From: Dactylosporangium siamense
GTDB taxonomy: Bacteria; Actinomycetota; Actinomycetes; Mycobacteriales; Micromonosporaceae
Direction of reading: 5' to 3'
Length of the DNA: 58,697 nt
Assembly (NCBI RefSeq): GCF_016862795.1
Contig: NZ_BONQ01000188.1
Location: forward strand, 1-58,697
Shown here: piece after piece, positions 1 to 7,446 of the stretch
Position numbering within the stretch: the first letter of the stretch is position 1
Layout of the letters: each line of letters opens with the position of its first letter
Notes under the pieces: generated by a model
What the model was told of the DNA's origin: nothing
Databases searched by the model: none
Seen by the model: only the letters and a program-made list of their open reading frames with translations
Program-made: the position numbers and the translations under genes

Positions 1-98
1 GGGCGCCCTGGGTGCAAAGAGGCGGCTGGGAGCGGCGCGTCCTCGCACGCGTTGGACGCCGACCTTCGCCCTCTCGCTCCTTCGGTCTTGGCCTCATG

Positions 99-146
99 AT
101 CGAAGGCCGGTTCTGGTCACCCGCGCGGCCAGGGCGCTCCTTCGAT
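99..146. repeat. 48-bp palindromic repeat, copy 1
   Basis: The element begins ATCGAAGG and ends CCTTCGAT, an 8-bp perfect inverted repeat, with an inner CTGG/CCAG pair. A second element of exactly the same length lies at 346-393 with roughly three quarters of positions identical. Conserved length and conserved ends suggest a REP-like structured repeat family. Confidence 0.6.
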
Positions 147-199
147 ATCGGGAAGATCAACTTCGGCAGCGGGAGAGCCGCAGGCGCTGGCAATCATGA

Positions 200-249
200 A
201 CTACCTGGTGGATTGATGGTCGCCGGCGGCCAGTGATCGACCAGGTAGT
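200..249. repeat. Imperfect hairpin repeat
   Basis: Arms ACTACCTGGTGGAT (200-213) and ATCGACCAGGTAGT (236-249) pair at 13 of 14 positions. The loop holds a second dyad (GGTCGCCGGCGGCC), so a long stem-loop of about 50 nt can form. It lies between the two 48-bp palindromic repeats. Confidence 0.55.
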
Positions 250-345
250 GCGGGCGTACTGGGCCAGCCTGAACCCGTTCTGCGGTTGACCCGCTTCCGG
301 CATTGCGTGCAACGGGCTGAGGGCTGCGGACCGGCTCGGCCGGTG

Positions 346-393
346 ATCGAAGGACGACTGTGGTCGGCCGGGTGGCCGGATCGCTCGTTCGAT
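346..393. repeat. 48-bp palindromic repeat, copy 2
   Basis: Starts ATCGAAGG and ends TTCGAT, matching copy 1 at 99-146 in length and at both ends, with most differences in the middle. A third partial start (CCTCATGATCGA) occurs near 489, matching the flank of copy 1 near 92. Confidence 0.6.
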
Positions 394-570
394 CAAGGTC
401 CCTGGGTGCAAGGGGAGGGGCTCGCGCTTCGCGCGACTCGGGCTGAGGGCGGCGAGTCCTCGCGCTCAGAGAGCGATCACCCGTGTCACCTCATGATCGA
501 CGGAGCGCCGCGGCCATGTGGACAGTCGTGTGGGGCAGCTACGACCTGTCGATCCGGAAGCACGGGCGCA

Positions 571-690
571 CGGAGGCGCAGGCGCACGGAAGCACGGAGG
601 CGCAGGCGCACGGAAGCACGGAGGCGCAGGCGCATAGGCGCACGGAGGCACGGAGGCACGGAGGCACGGAGGCACGGGCGCACGGAGGCG
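571..690. repeat. Minisatellite of 8-bp units in a 24-bp period
   Basis: Three 24-bp copies (571-594, 595-618, 619-642), each made of three related 8-mers (CGGAGGCG, CAGGCGCA, CGGAAGCA), are followed by several 8-bp CGGAGGCA units to about 690. There are no unique spacers, so it is not a CRISPR array. The frames through it encode only low-complexity peptides. Confidence 0.8.
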
Positions 691-716
691 CGACCGCACG
701 ACGAAGCGCCGAGCCG

Positions 717-806
717 CGCACGGTGCAGCGTCGCGCCACGCACGACGAGACGCCGAGCGACGCACGATGCAATGTCGCGCCGCGCACGACGGAGCGCCCG
801 GCCGGG
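717..806. repeat. Degenerate 44-bp tandem repeat
   Basis: Unit 717-760 starts CGCACGGTGCAGCGTCGCGC and is followed by a diverged copy at 761 starting CGCACGATGCAATGTCGCGC. It directly follows the minisatellite and shares its CGCACGACG words, so both may have grown from the same slippage-prone sequence. Confidence 0.5.
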
Positions 807-928
807 CACGACGCACGCGACTCGAACTGTTCGACGTTTTCCGGGACGAAGCGCCAGCGGAGCATCCCGCACCGTCGTCTCGGCGAGCCCTGATGTGAGC
901 TGAGCCGAAACCCGGGAACGGGCAGGAC

Positions 929-2338
929 TCAGCGGGGGTCGACTTCGCTGGAGGCCTTGACCGCATAGTGCAGAGCCGTCCGCACGTCCCCGACCTCCAG
1001 GACCCGCATCCCCGGCGGTGTGACGCCCGTGGCCGCCGGCCCGCAGCCCGGTGGGACGAGGGCGAACCGGAACCCGAGCCGCGCCGCCTCCGCGAGCCGT
1101 CGCGGCACCGCCCCCACCCGGCGCACCTCGCCGGTCAGCCCGACCTCCCCGACGACCACCAGGTCGGGTGGCATCGGCAGGTCGTGGGCGGCCGAGGCGG
1201 CGGCGAGGGCCAAGGCCAGGTCGACGGCCGGCTCGGTGACGCGTAAACCGCCGACCGTCGCCGCATACACCTCGCGGTCGTGGAGCTGGATCTGGGCGCG
1301 TTGCTGGAGCACGGCGATGATCATGGCGAGGCGGGCGGAGTCGAGGCCGCTGACCGTGCGGCGGGGGGAGCCGGGGGTCTGGGCGCCGATCAGGGTCTGG
1401 ACCTCGGCGACGAGGGCGCGGCGGCCCTCCATGGCGACGGAGACGCAGGTGCCGGAGACGGCGTCGGCGTAGCGGGTGAGGAACAGGCCGCTGGGGTCAG
1501 GGAGGCTGGTGATGCCGCCCTCGTGCATCTCGAAGCAGCCCACCTCGTCGGCGGCGCCGAAGCGGTTCTTCAGGCCGCGGACCATGCGCAGCGAGGAGTG
1601 CTTGTCGCCCTCGAAGTTGAGCACGACGTCGACCAGGTGCTCCAGGACGCGGGGGCCGGCGACGTTGCCGTCCTTGGTGACGTGGCCGACGAGGACGGTG
1701 GCGAGGCCGCGCTCCTTGGCGATGGCGACGAGGGCGGCGGTGACGGCGCGGACCTGGGTGACGCCGCCGGCCACGCCGTCGGTGCCGGGGGCGGAGATGG
1801 TCTGCACCGAGTCGAGGATGAGCAGGCCGGGCTTGACGGCGTCGAGGTGGCCCAGGACGGCGCCCAGGTCGCTCTCGGCGGCCAGGTAGAGCCGCTCGTG
1901 CAGGGCGCCGATGCGCTCGGCGCGGAGCCGGACCTGGCTGACGGACTCCTCGCCGCTGATCATGAGGGACGGGGTGTCACCGTGCTTGGCCCACTGCTGG
2001 GCGACGTCGAGCAGGAGAGTGGACTTGCCGACGCCGGGCTCGCCGGCGAGCAGGACGACGGCGCCGGGGACGATGCCGCCGCCGAGGACGCGGTCGAACT
2101 CGGCCACACCGGTCGGGCGGGCCTGGGCCGGCGCGGCGCTGATCTCGGCGATCGGGCGGGCCGGCTCCAGCGGGGCGCGGCTCGGCACGGCGCGCAGGGC
2201 GGAGGGGCCGAGGGCGGCCAACGGAGAGGACTCGATGATCGAGCCCCACTCACCGCACTCGGGGCACCGCCCGATCCACTTGGCCGGCCGGTGCCCACAC
2301 ACGTCGCACTGATAGGCGGCGCCCTTGGTCTTCGTCAC
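929..2338 (-). CDS. radA: DNA repair protein RadA
   Basis: RadA is a RecA-like DnaB-type ATPase that drives branch migration during recombinational repair. The 469-residue protein has the N-terminal C4 zinc finger (Cys11, Cys14, Cys25, Cys28), a Walker A GEPGVGKST at 99-107, the RadA-specific KNRFG motif in the middle, and a C-terminal Lon-protease-like domain. Length matches the family. It is followed at lower coordinates by a repeat-rich spacer and preceded by the LpqE-like lipoprotein, the same neighbour as in mycobacteria. The ATG start is directly followed by the usual MTKTK-type leader before the zinc finger. Confidence 0.97.
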   Translation of the reverse strand: MTKTKGAAYQCDVCGHRPAKWIGRCPECGEWGSIIESSPLAALGPSALRAVPSRAPLEPARPIAEISAAPAQARPTGVAEFDRVLGGGIVPGAVVLLAGEPGVGKSTLLLDVAQQWAKHGDTPSLMISGEESVSQVRLRAERIGALHERLYLAAESDLGAVLGHLDAVKPGLLILDSVQTISAPGTDGVAGGVTQVRAVTAALVAIAKERGLATVLVGHVTKDGNVAGPRVLEHLVDVVLNFEGDKHSSLRMVRGLKNRFGAADEVGCFEMHEGGITSLPDPSGLFLTRYADAVSGTCVSVAMEGRRALVAEVQTLIGAQTPGSPRRTVSGLDSARLAMIIAVLQQRAQIQLHDREVYAATVGGLRVTEPAVDLALALAAASAAHDLPMPPDLVVVGEVGLTGEVRRVGAVPRRLAEAARLGFRFALVPPGCGPAATGVTPPGMRVLEVGDVRTALHYAVKASSEVDPR

Positions 2339-2369
2339 CCCCGAAAACTAGCCCAGGGGTACGACAAAA

Positions 2370-3086
2370 TTACTCTTCCTCGTGCCCCACGACCGAGCTC
2401 GGCTTCGGCAGCGGGCTCGCCGGCACCGTCATCGGCAGCTCGGGCAGGTTGATGGTGGTGGTGGTGCCGTCCGCATACGTGAAGGTGAACGTCACGTCCG
2501 CCAGCGCGGCGCCGGCGGGCAGCGTCTCGCCGGTGAGCTTCTCGACCGCGAGGTAGGTCTTGGTGCCCTGGCTCAGCGCCACGAACCCGTTGACCGGGAT
2601 CTCCACGCTGATCTTCGACGAGCCCACCGCGGCGGGGGTGGGTGACGGCGTCGGCGACTTCGTCGCGGACGGCGAGGAAGAGGCGGACTTGGAACCGGAC
2701 GGGGAGCCGGCAGGCGACGGAGGCGCGGAAGAAACGACCGGGGCGGCAGCCGCGGACTGCCCACCCACCAGCACGACAGTGCCGGCAGACCCGGCCGTCA
2801 CGCTGGTCAGCTTCACCGACTGGCGGGCGTTGTTGAACAGCCGCACCTCGATCGGCACGACGCTGCCGGCCTTGTATCCGTCGGAATACGCCACGACGGC
2901 CTCGCGCAGCGCGATCAGGCCGTCCTTGCTCTGAGCGCTGATGCCCGGCACCGCGGCGACCTGAGTGTCGGTCTGCGTGATCTGACCGGCGCTGCACGCG
3001 GAGAGCAGGCCGACGCCGAGCACTGCGGAAGCCGCCAGCGCGGCGCCCAGCCCCAAGCGGCGGGAAGCCGGAATCGTACGCGTCAC
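2370..3086 (-). CDS. LpqE-like lipoprotein
   Basis: A 238-residue exported lipoprotein: a basic n-region, hydrophobic segment and lipobox LLSAC with acylated Cys31. A predicted extracellular beta-rich region contains a Ser/Pro/Ala low-complexity linker at about 115-150 and then a second beta-rich part. Position between radA and the carD side matches mycobacterial lpqE, a PCuAC/DUF461-like copper-chaperone family member, but I do not see the Met/His copper ligands clearly, so metal binding is unproven. The start is GTG with GGAGGA about 8 nt upstream. Confidence 0.75.
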   Translation of the reverse strand: MTRTIPASRRLGLGAALAASAVLGVGLLSACSAGQITQTDTQVAAVPGISAQSKDGLIALREAVVAYSDGYKAGSVVPIEVRLFNNARQSVKLTSVTAGSAGTVVLVGGQSAAAAPVVSSAPPSPAGSPSGSKSASSSPSATKSPTPSPTPAAVGSSKISVEIPVNGFVALSQGTKTYLAVEKLTGETLPAGAALADVTFTFTYADGTTTTINLPELPMTVPASPLPKPSSVVGHEEE

Positions 3087-3110
3087 CTTGGGTCCTCCAT
3101 CTGGATCGGG

Positions 3111-3150
3111 CGGCCGACTACAGCCTAGATGCCGTTGATCGGCCGACTAC
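3111..3150. promoter_or_regulatory. Direct repeats in the lipoprotein promoter
   Basis: The 11-mer CGGCCGACTAC occurs at 3111-3121 and again at 3140-3150, 29 bp apart (nearly three helical turns). On the minus strand a TAGGCT -10-like box lies between the two copies, upstream of the lipoprotein start at 3086. This arrangement looks like an operator or activator site; no regulator is identified. Confidence 0.4.
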
Positions 3151-3172
3151 GCGCACCCTGACTCTGCCCCGG

Positions 3173-3994
3173 TCATTCCAGGTTCAGGCCGCTGACCAGC
3201 AGAAACACCACATCGATGAGCGCCACGGCGATGACCGACAGGAAAGGGACGCGGGACCTGGGGTTGCGGCGCATGGCGAAGACACCTGCGGAAAGCACGA
3301 TCAGGGCCACCGCGAGGGTGGGCCAGAACAGCAGCGGCGGCGGCCCGGGCGGCCCGAAGGCCAGGAACACGGTGGCGAGCAGGAGCAGGACGGCCGCGGC
3401 GCCGAGCGACCCGCGCCGGCCGATGAGGTGTGGCAGGCCGCGGACGCCGGTGCGCACGTCGTCGTCCAGGTCGGGCAGCGTGTTGACGAAGTGCGCGCCG
3501 GCGCCGAGCAGGCCGCCCGCGAACAGCAGCCACACTGGTGGGTCGAGGCCCGCGCCGAGCACGACGAAGGCGGGCAGGCAGGCGAACGACACCGCGTACG
3601 GCAGCACCGACACCGGCGTGGACTTCAGCGGCCAGTCGTAGAGCAGCGCCGAGACCAGGGCCACCAGGGCGACAAATCCGGCAGTCATGCCGGACAAAAA
3701 TCCTAGAACCGCACAAAGCAGCGCCGCGCAGGTGCCGAGGACGACAACCAGCCGCCGCGATAATGCACCGGAAGCAACCGGTTTGTCCGACCGCCCGACC
3801 AGGGCATCCCGCGGAGCGTCGAGCGCGTCGTTGATCCAGCCGATCGAGAGCTGGCTGGCCAGCACCGTCGCGGCCGCCGCAACCACGCCCGGCCAGGGTC
3901 TTCCGAGTCCGAACGACAGCAGCGCCGCGACCGCCGTGACCGCGGCGGCCGGCTCCGGGTGGCTGGCGCGGACGATTGAGCGAGCTACGGACAT
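3173..3994 (-). CDS. UbiA-family prenyltransferase
   Basis: A 273-residue polytopic membrane enzyme of the UbiA superfamily, which transfers a prenyl chain from an isoprenoid diphosphate onto an acceptor. The first Asp-rich motif is N55-D56-xx-D59-xxx-D63 followed by RSDKP; the second is D175-L-D-D-D179 with R181. About eight to nine hydrophobic segments follow the usual pattern. It is transcribed divergently from the methyltransferase and type III PKS genes (46 bp between starts), which points to a shared pathway. No clear Shine-Dalgarno precedes the ATG, so it may be leaderless. The acceptor is not knowable from sequence: quinone-type or type III PKS-derived phenol are both possible. Confidence 0.85.
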   Translation of the reverse strand: MSVARSIVRASHPEPAAAVTAVAALLSFGLGRPWPGVVAAAATVLASQLSIGWINDALDAPRDALVGRSDKPVASGALSRRLVVVLGTCAALLCAVLGFLSGMTAGFVALVALVSALLYDWPLKSTPVSVLPYAVSFACLPAFVVLGAGLDPPVWLLFAGGLLGAGAHFVNTLPDLDDDVRTGVRGLPHLIGRRGSLGAAAVLLLLATVFLAFGPPGPPPLLFWPTLAVALIVLSAGVFAMRRNPRSRVPFLSVIAVALIDVVFLLVSGLNLE

Positions 3995-4039
3995 CCGGCA
4001 AGTGTGGCTGTCGGAGGGGTTCCGTGTCAGTCTCGATCC

Positions 4040-4750
4040 ATGCGATCGACGCGCCGGGCGCGTAACGACCCGGGTCAGTATGACGACCTGGCCGGGGAGT
4101 GGTGGCGTCCCGGTTCGCCGCTGTCGATGCTGTACTGGCTGGCCCGTGCCCGCGCCCGGCTCATCCCGCCCGCGGAGCGCGACGGCGCCGTGCTGGTCGA
4201 TCTCGGCTGCGGCGGCGGGCTGCTCGCCCCGCACATCGCCGACAAGGGCTACCGGCACGTCGGCGTCGACCTGATCGTGTCGGGCCTGGAGCAGGCCGCG
4301 GCACACGGTGTGGCGCCCGTGCTGGCGGATGTGCGGCGGCTGCCGTTCGCCGACGGCACCGCCGACGTCGTCAGCGCGGGCGAGCTGCTGGAGCACGTGC
4401 CCGACTGGCCGGCGGTGGTCGCCGAGGCGTGCCGCATCCTCAGACCCGGGGGCTGGCTGGTCCTTGACACCCTGGCCGACACCGCCGCGGCGCGGCTGAT
4501 CGCGGTCCGGCTCGCCGAGGCGATCATTCCCGCCGTCCGTGGCATTCACGACCCAGCCATGCTCGTCGACCCGCGCGCGCTGCAGAAGGTGTGCGCGGGC
4601 AACGGCGTGCCGATCGAGGTGCGGGGCGTCCGACCGACGCTGCCCGCGCTCGCCCGATGGCTGGTGACCCGCCGTAACGCTGTGCCGATCGTGCCGACGT
4701 TCACCACCGCGATCCTCTACCAGGGGCGCGGCAGAAAGGGGACCCAGTGA
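4040..4750 (+). CDS. UbiG-like SAM methyltransferase
   Basis: A class I SAM-dependent methyltransferase of 236 residues. Motif I is VDLGCGGGLL at 53-62, followed by an acidic strand end (GVDL), ADVRRLPFAD and the ILRPGGWLVLDT post-motif. It resembles UbiG/Coq3-type O-methyltransferases that act on hydroxylated aromatic rings. The stop overlaps the start of the type III PKS gene (4747), so the two are translationally coupled; substrate is probably the PKS product. An in-frame GTG at 4004 would add 12 residues; I prefer ATG 4040 because the extension is not family-like and nearly abuts the divergent start. Confidence 0.85.
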   Translation: MRSTRRARNDPGQYDDLAGEWWRPGSPLSMLYWLARARARLIPPAERDGAVLVDLGCGGGLLAPHIADKGYRHVGVDLIVSGLEQAAAHGVAPVLADVRRLPFADGTADVVSAGELLEHVPDWPAVVAEACRILRPGGWLVLDTLADTAAARLIAVRLAEAIIPAVRGIHDPAMLVDPRALQKVCAGNGVPIEVRGVRPTLPALARWLVTRRNAVPIVPTFTTAILYQGRGRKGTQ

Positions 4751-5787
4751 CAGGTGCCGCGATCGCAGGCATGGGTGTGACATTCCCGGGCCCGATGCGC
4801 CAGGACGAGGTGTGGTCGGGCTTCTTCGAGCGGCACTACAACGGCTCCCGCAAGGGACTGGCCAAGCGGATCTTCGAGAACTCCGGCGTGGTCAGCCGGC
4901 ACGGGGCGGTGAACCCGCTCCTGGAGGACGCGTCGAGCTGGTCGACCGCGAAACGCATGGGCCGCTACCTGACCGAGGCGCTCCCGTTGGGCAAGGACGC
5001 GGTCAGTAGCGCACTGGACGCGGCCGGCCTGCGACCGGATGAGATCGGGTTGTTCGTGGTGTGCTCGTGTACTGGGTACGCCACGCCCGGCCTCGACATC
5101 CTCCTGGCCCGCGACCTGGGCATGGCCCCGACCACGCAGCGGCTCTTCATCGGCCACATGGGCTGCTACGCCGCGCTGCCCGGCCTCGGCGCCGCGACGG
5201 ATTTCGTGTCGGCCCGCGGGCGCCCGGCGGTGCTGCTCTGCCTCGAGCTGACCAGCCTGCACGTGCAGCCTCCCAGCGAGGATCCGCAGCAGATCGTGGC
5301 GCACGCCCTTTTTTCCGACGCGGCTGCGGCGGTGGTGCTGGTGCCGACCGCCTCCGGCCAGACGGTCGCCGAGATCGCGGCCGTGACGGACACCGCGACG
5401 GCGGACCACATGACCTGGGACGTGACGGACCTCGGCTTCCGGATGGGGCTGTCGCCGAAGGTGCCCGACGTCCTGTCGATCTACGTCGCCGATCTGGTCG
5501 GTGACCTGCTCTCCCGGCACGGCCTGACCCTCGCCGACGTGGACGGCTGGGCGGTGCACCCGGGCGGCCCGCGGATCCTCGACGTGGTCCGGGACCGGCT
5601 GTCGCTGCCGGAGTCGGCCCTGGCGGAGTCGCGGGGGACGCTCGCCGAGCACGGCAACTGCTCGTCCCCGACGGTGCTGCTGATCATCGACGCGCTGCGC
5701 CGCCGGGCTGCCGGCCCTCCGAGGAACACGGTCGCGCTGGCCTTCGGGCCCGGGCTCACGCTCTACGGAACGCTCCTACGCGGTTGA
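4747..5787 (+). CDS. Type III polyketide synthase (chalcone synthase-like)
   Basis: A homodimeric ketosynthase that extends an acyl-CoA starter with malonyl-CoA and cyclises the product to an alkylpyrone, resorcinol or related phenol. At 346 residues it fits the family. The Cys-His-Asn triad is visible: Cys140 in IGHMGCYAALPG, His271 in WAVHPGGPRI and Asn304 in EHGNCSSPT. The GTG start overlaps the methyltransferase stop. The trio UbiA, methyltransferase and type III PKS resembles phenolic-lipid loci such as the alkyl-O-dihydrogeranyl-methoxyhydroquinone cluster of Actinoplanes missouriensis, but the flavin monooxygenase known there is absent here. Confidence 0.92.
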   Translation: MTGAAIAGMGVTFPGPMRQDEVWSGFFERHYNGSRKGLAKRIFENSGVVSRHGAVNPLLEDASSWSTAKRMGRYLTEALPLGKDAVSSALDAAGLRPDEIGLFVVCSCTGYATPGLDILLARDLGMAPTTQRLFIGHMGCYAALPGLGAATDFVSARGRPAVLLCLELTSLHVQPPSEDPQQIVAHALFSDAAAAVVLVPTASGQTVAEIAAVTDTATADHMTWDVTDLGFRMGLSPKVPDVLSIYVADLVGDLLSRHGLTLADVDGWAVHPGGPRILDVVRDRLSLPESALAESRGTLAEHGNCSSPTVLLIIDALRRRAAGPPRNTVALAFGPGLTLYGTLLRG

Positions 5788-6555
5788 CGACGGGGTCGCG
5801 GCGAGGTTGGCCAGCTCGGTGTCGAAGGAGCTCGCGCTCGTCACCGAGCTGACCGCCCGGATCATCGTGCCGTCGGCGGCGACCAGGATGGCGGCCGTGG
5901 TGCGGCTGGTGGCCAGGAACGGCACGGCCGCGCGGACCGAGCTGTTGGGGTCGGCGAGCCGGCGCACCTTTACCTTGTCGTTGAGCCCCGAGGGCAGCGG
6001 CGGGATCCGGGCGGCGACCACCAGGACCGTCGTGGACGGGGCCCTGCTGGCGGCGACGGCCTCGACGGTGCCGGTGATGAGCTCCTCGCAGGTGCACCCG
6101 TCGACGAGCAGGATCACGCCCGGGGTGAGCTCGCGCAGCGGCACCGACTCGCCCTCCGGGTCGAACAGGCTGAGCCCCGCCAGATATACCACCGCGGCCG
6201 GGGACGACGGGGCGAGCTGCGGCGTGCCGTTGGGATTGCGCCGGGGCCACGCGACGGCGAACAGACTGACCAGCGTCGCGATGACGGCGATCGACATGAT
6301 CAGCAACGGCACCGCGAGCCCGGGAGAATCGTCGTCGGTCCGGCCGATCGGCTCCGGCCTCAGGTGCAGCCGGCGGCGCCAGCGACGGCGGATTGTGGCG
6401 CGGCGGAATTGTCGACGGATCGATGTGCCCTCGTCGTCGAGTGCGCCCGCATCGTCGGGAATGATGATCGTGCCCCACTCAGGGGGCAGGTCGGGCAGGC
6501 CACCACCGTCTTGTGGTCGCTCACCACCGCCGTTGTCGCCGCGCAGCGTGCCCAT
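5776..6555 (-). CDS. Single-pass membrane protein, unknown function
   Basis: A 259-residue protein not recognised as a named family. A Gly-rich, acidic N-terminus and a strongly basic stretch (RRATIRRRWRRRLHLR) are followed by one transmembrane helix at about 80-102 and an extracytoplasmic domain of about 150 residues. That domain has a VDGCTCEEL motif and an alternating strand pattern ending TAAILVAADGTMIRAV, which is suggestive of a thioredoxin-like fold, but this is inference. The C-terminus overlaps the convergent PKS gene by 12 bp. A GAGGAG ribosome site lies just upstream of the ATG. Confidence 0.7.
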   Translation of the reverse strand: MGTLRGDNGGGERPQDGGGLPDLPPEWGTIIIPDDAGALDDEGTSIRRQFRRATIRRRWRRRLHLRPEPIGRTDDDSPGLAVPLLIMSIAVIATLVSLFAVAWPRRNPNGTPQLAPSSPAAVVYLAGLSLFDPEGESVPLRELTPGVILLVDGCTCEELITGTVEAVAASRAPSTTVLVVAARIPPLPSGLNDKVKVRRLADPNSSVRAAVPFLATSRTTAAILVAADGTMIRAVSSVTSASSFDTELANLAATPSSTA

Positions 6556-6921
6556 CGCTGTTCTCCTCGCACCTGCCTTAACTTTCCCTCAACTGATGGC
6601 TACGCGCCAGAGGCGCCACCCATCGAGATGTATGAAGAGTTTCCCACGCTCCGCCGCTGGTGGCATCACGGAGAGTGCTGTTCGGAGCGGTCGCTGAGTG
6701 ATCTGTACGCACTCGCGACAATCAATCAGATATGTCCTACTGCCTGCGCATTTGCGCGTGCCCTGGGTTGTTGATCCGTTACGCAGCAGGTTCCACGATT
6801 CATGTCAAGCGGGAGAAAGGGGACTCACATGTGTTCTGACCTGCGCGAATGCTGCTCTCTGGGGTGGGACGACAGCGCGTGACCGTGTTACCCTAGACAC
6901 AGCGAAAGGGGTTTCGAACCT
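6556..6921. other. Intergenic region with carD control sequences
   Basis: 366 bp without a credible gene between the divergently placed membrane-protein gene and carD. It is less GC-rich than the coding DNA. Close to carD lies TTACCCTAGACAC (about 6886-6900), the best -10-like candidate, then the ribosome site GAAAGGGG. I see no riboswitch or strong hairpin. Confidence 0.4.
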
Positions 6922-7407
6922 ATGGTTTTCAGTGTCGGCGAGACCGTTGTCTACCCCCACCACGGGGCCGCACTCATCGAGGCAATCGAGACTCGGGTCG
7001 TCAGGGGCGAGGAGAAGCAGTATCTCGTCCTCAGGGTCGCTCAGGGTGACCTGACGGTGCGGGTGCCCGCCGAAAACGCCGAGATCGTCGGCGTGCGCGA
7101 GGTGGTTGGCGAGGAAGGCCTGACCAAGGTCTTCGACGTCCTCCGTGCTCCGCACACCGAGGAGCCGACCAACTGGTCGCGGCGGTACAAGGCGAATCTG
7201 GAGAAGTTGGCCTCCGGCAATCCGCTCAAGGTCGCAGAGGTCGTGCGTGACCTGTGGCGCCGTGACCGGGAGCGTGGTTTGTCGGCCGGCGAGAAGCGCA
7301 TGCTGGCCAAGGCTCGGGACATCCTGGTCGGCGAGGTGGCGCTTGCTGAGAAGAGCACCAAGGATGAGGCCGAGACGCTGCTGGACAAGGTGCTGACCGA
7401 GGCCTGA
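6922..7407 (+). CDS. carD: RNA polymerase-binding regulator CarD
   Basis: CarD binds the RNAP beta subunit and stabilises open complexes at rRNA and housekeeping promoters. The 161-residue protein has the N-terminal Tudor-like RNAP-interaction domain (residues 1-65, [13 protein letters not shown]) and a helical DNA-binding domain; Trp85 in PTNWSRRYK matches the wedge tryptophan of the mycobacterial protein. It is followed 39 bp later by ispD, as in mycobacteria. GAAAGGGG precedes the ATG by about 10 nt. Confidence 0.97.
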   Translation: MVFSVGETVVYPHHGAALIEAIETRVVRGEEKQYLVLRVAQGDLTVRVPAENAEIVGVREVVGEEGLTKVFDVLRAPHTEEPTNWSRRYKANLEKLASGNPLKVAEVVRDLWRRDRERGLSAGEKRMLAKARDILVGEVALAEKSTKDEAETLLDKVLTEA

Positions 7408-7446
7408 CATTTCAGCCCGGCTATCACTGAAGACGAGGACCGCGAC

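Larger units (their letters stand above)
1..928. other. Non-coding repeat-rich spacer downstream of radA
   Basis: No credible gene lies here. Open frames exist on both strands but they are Arg/Ala/Pro-rich, overlap each other in several frames, and follow the repeats rather than any protein family. The stretch holds three dyad elements (99-146, 200-249, 346-393), a minisatellite (571-690) and a 44-bp degenerate repeat (717-806). In mycobacteria disA follows radA; if disA is present here it lies to the left of the window. Confidence 0.7.

Noticed and set aside
571-690. Possible CRISPR array
   Set aside because: The repeats are contiguous 8-mers without spacers and no cas genes are present.
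286-966. Long overlapping frames on both strands in the repeat region
   Set aside because: They are Arg/Ala/Thr-rich translations of tandem repeats, overlap in up to three frames and match no family or ribosome site.
1280-2452. 390-residue plus-strand frame opposite radA
   Set aside because: Shadow of radA: Gly/Ala/Asp/Val-rich, no family, while radA on the other strand is clear.
4747-5787. FabH/KAS III instead of type III PKS
   Set aside because: The spacing and context of Cys140, His271 and Asn304 (GNCSSPT, HPGGPRI) and the adjacent methyltransferase and UbiA genes fit a chalcone synthase-like enzyme.
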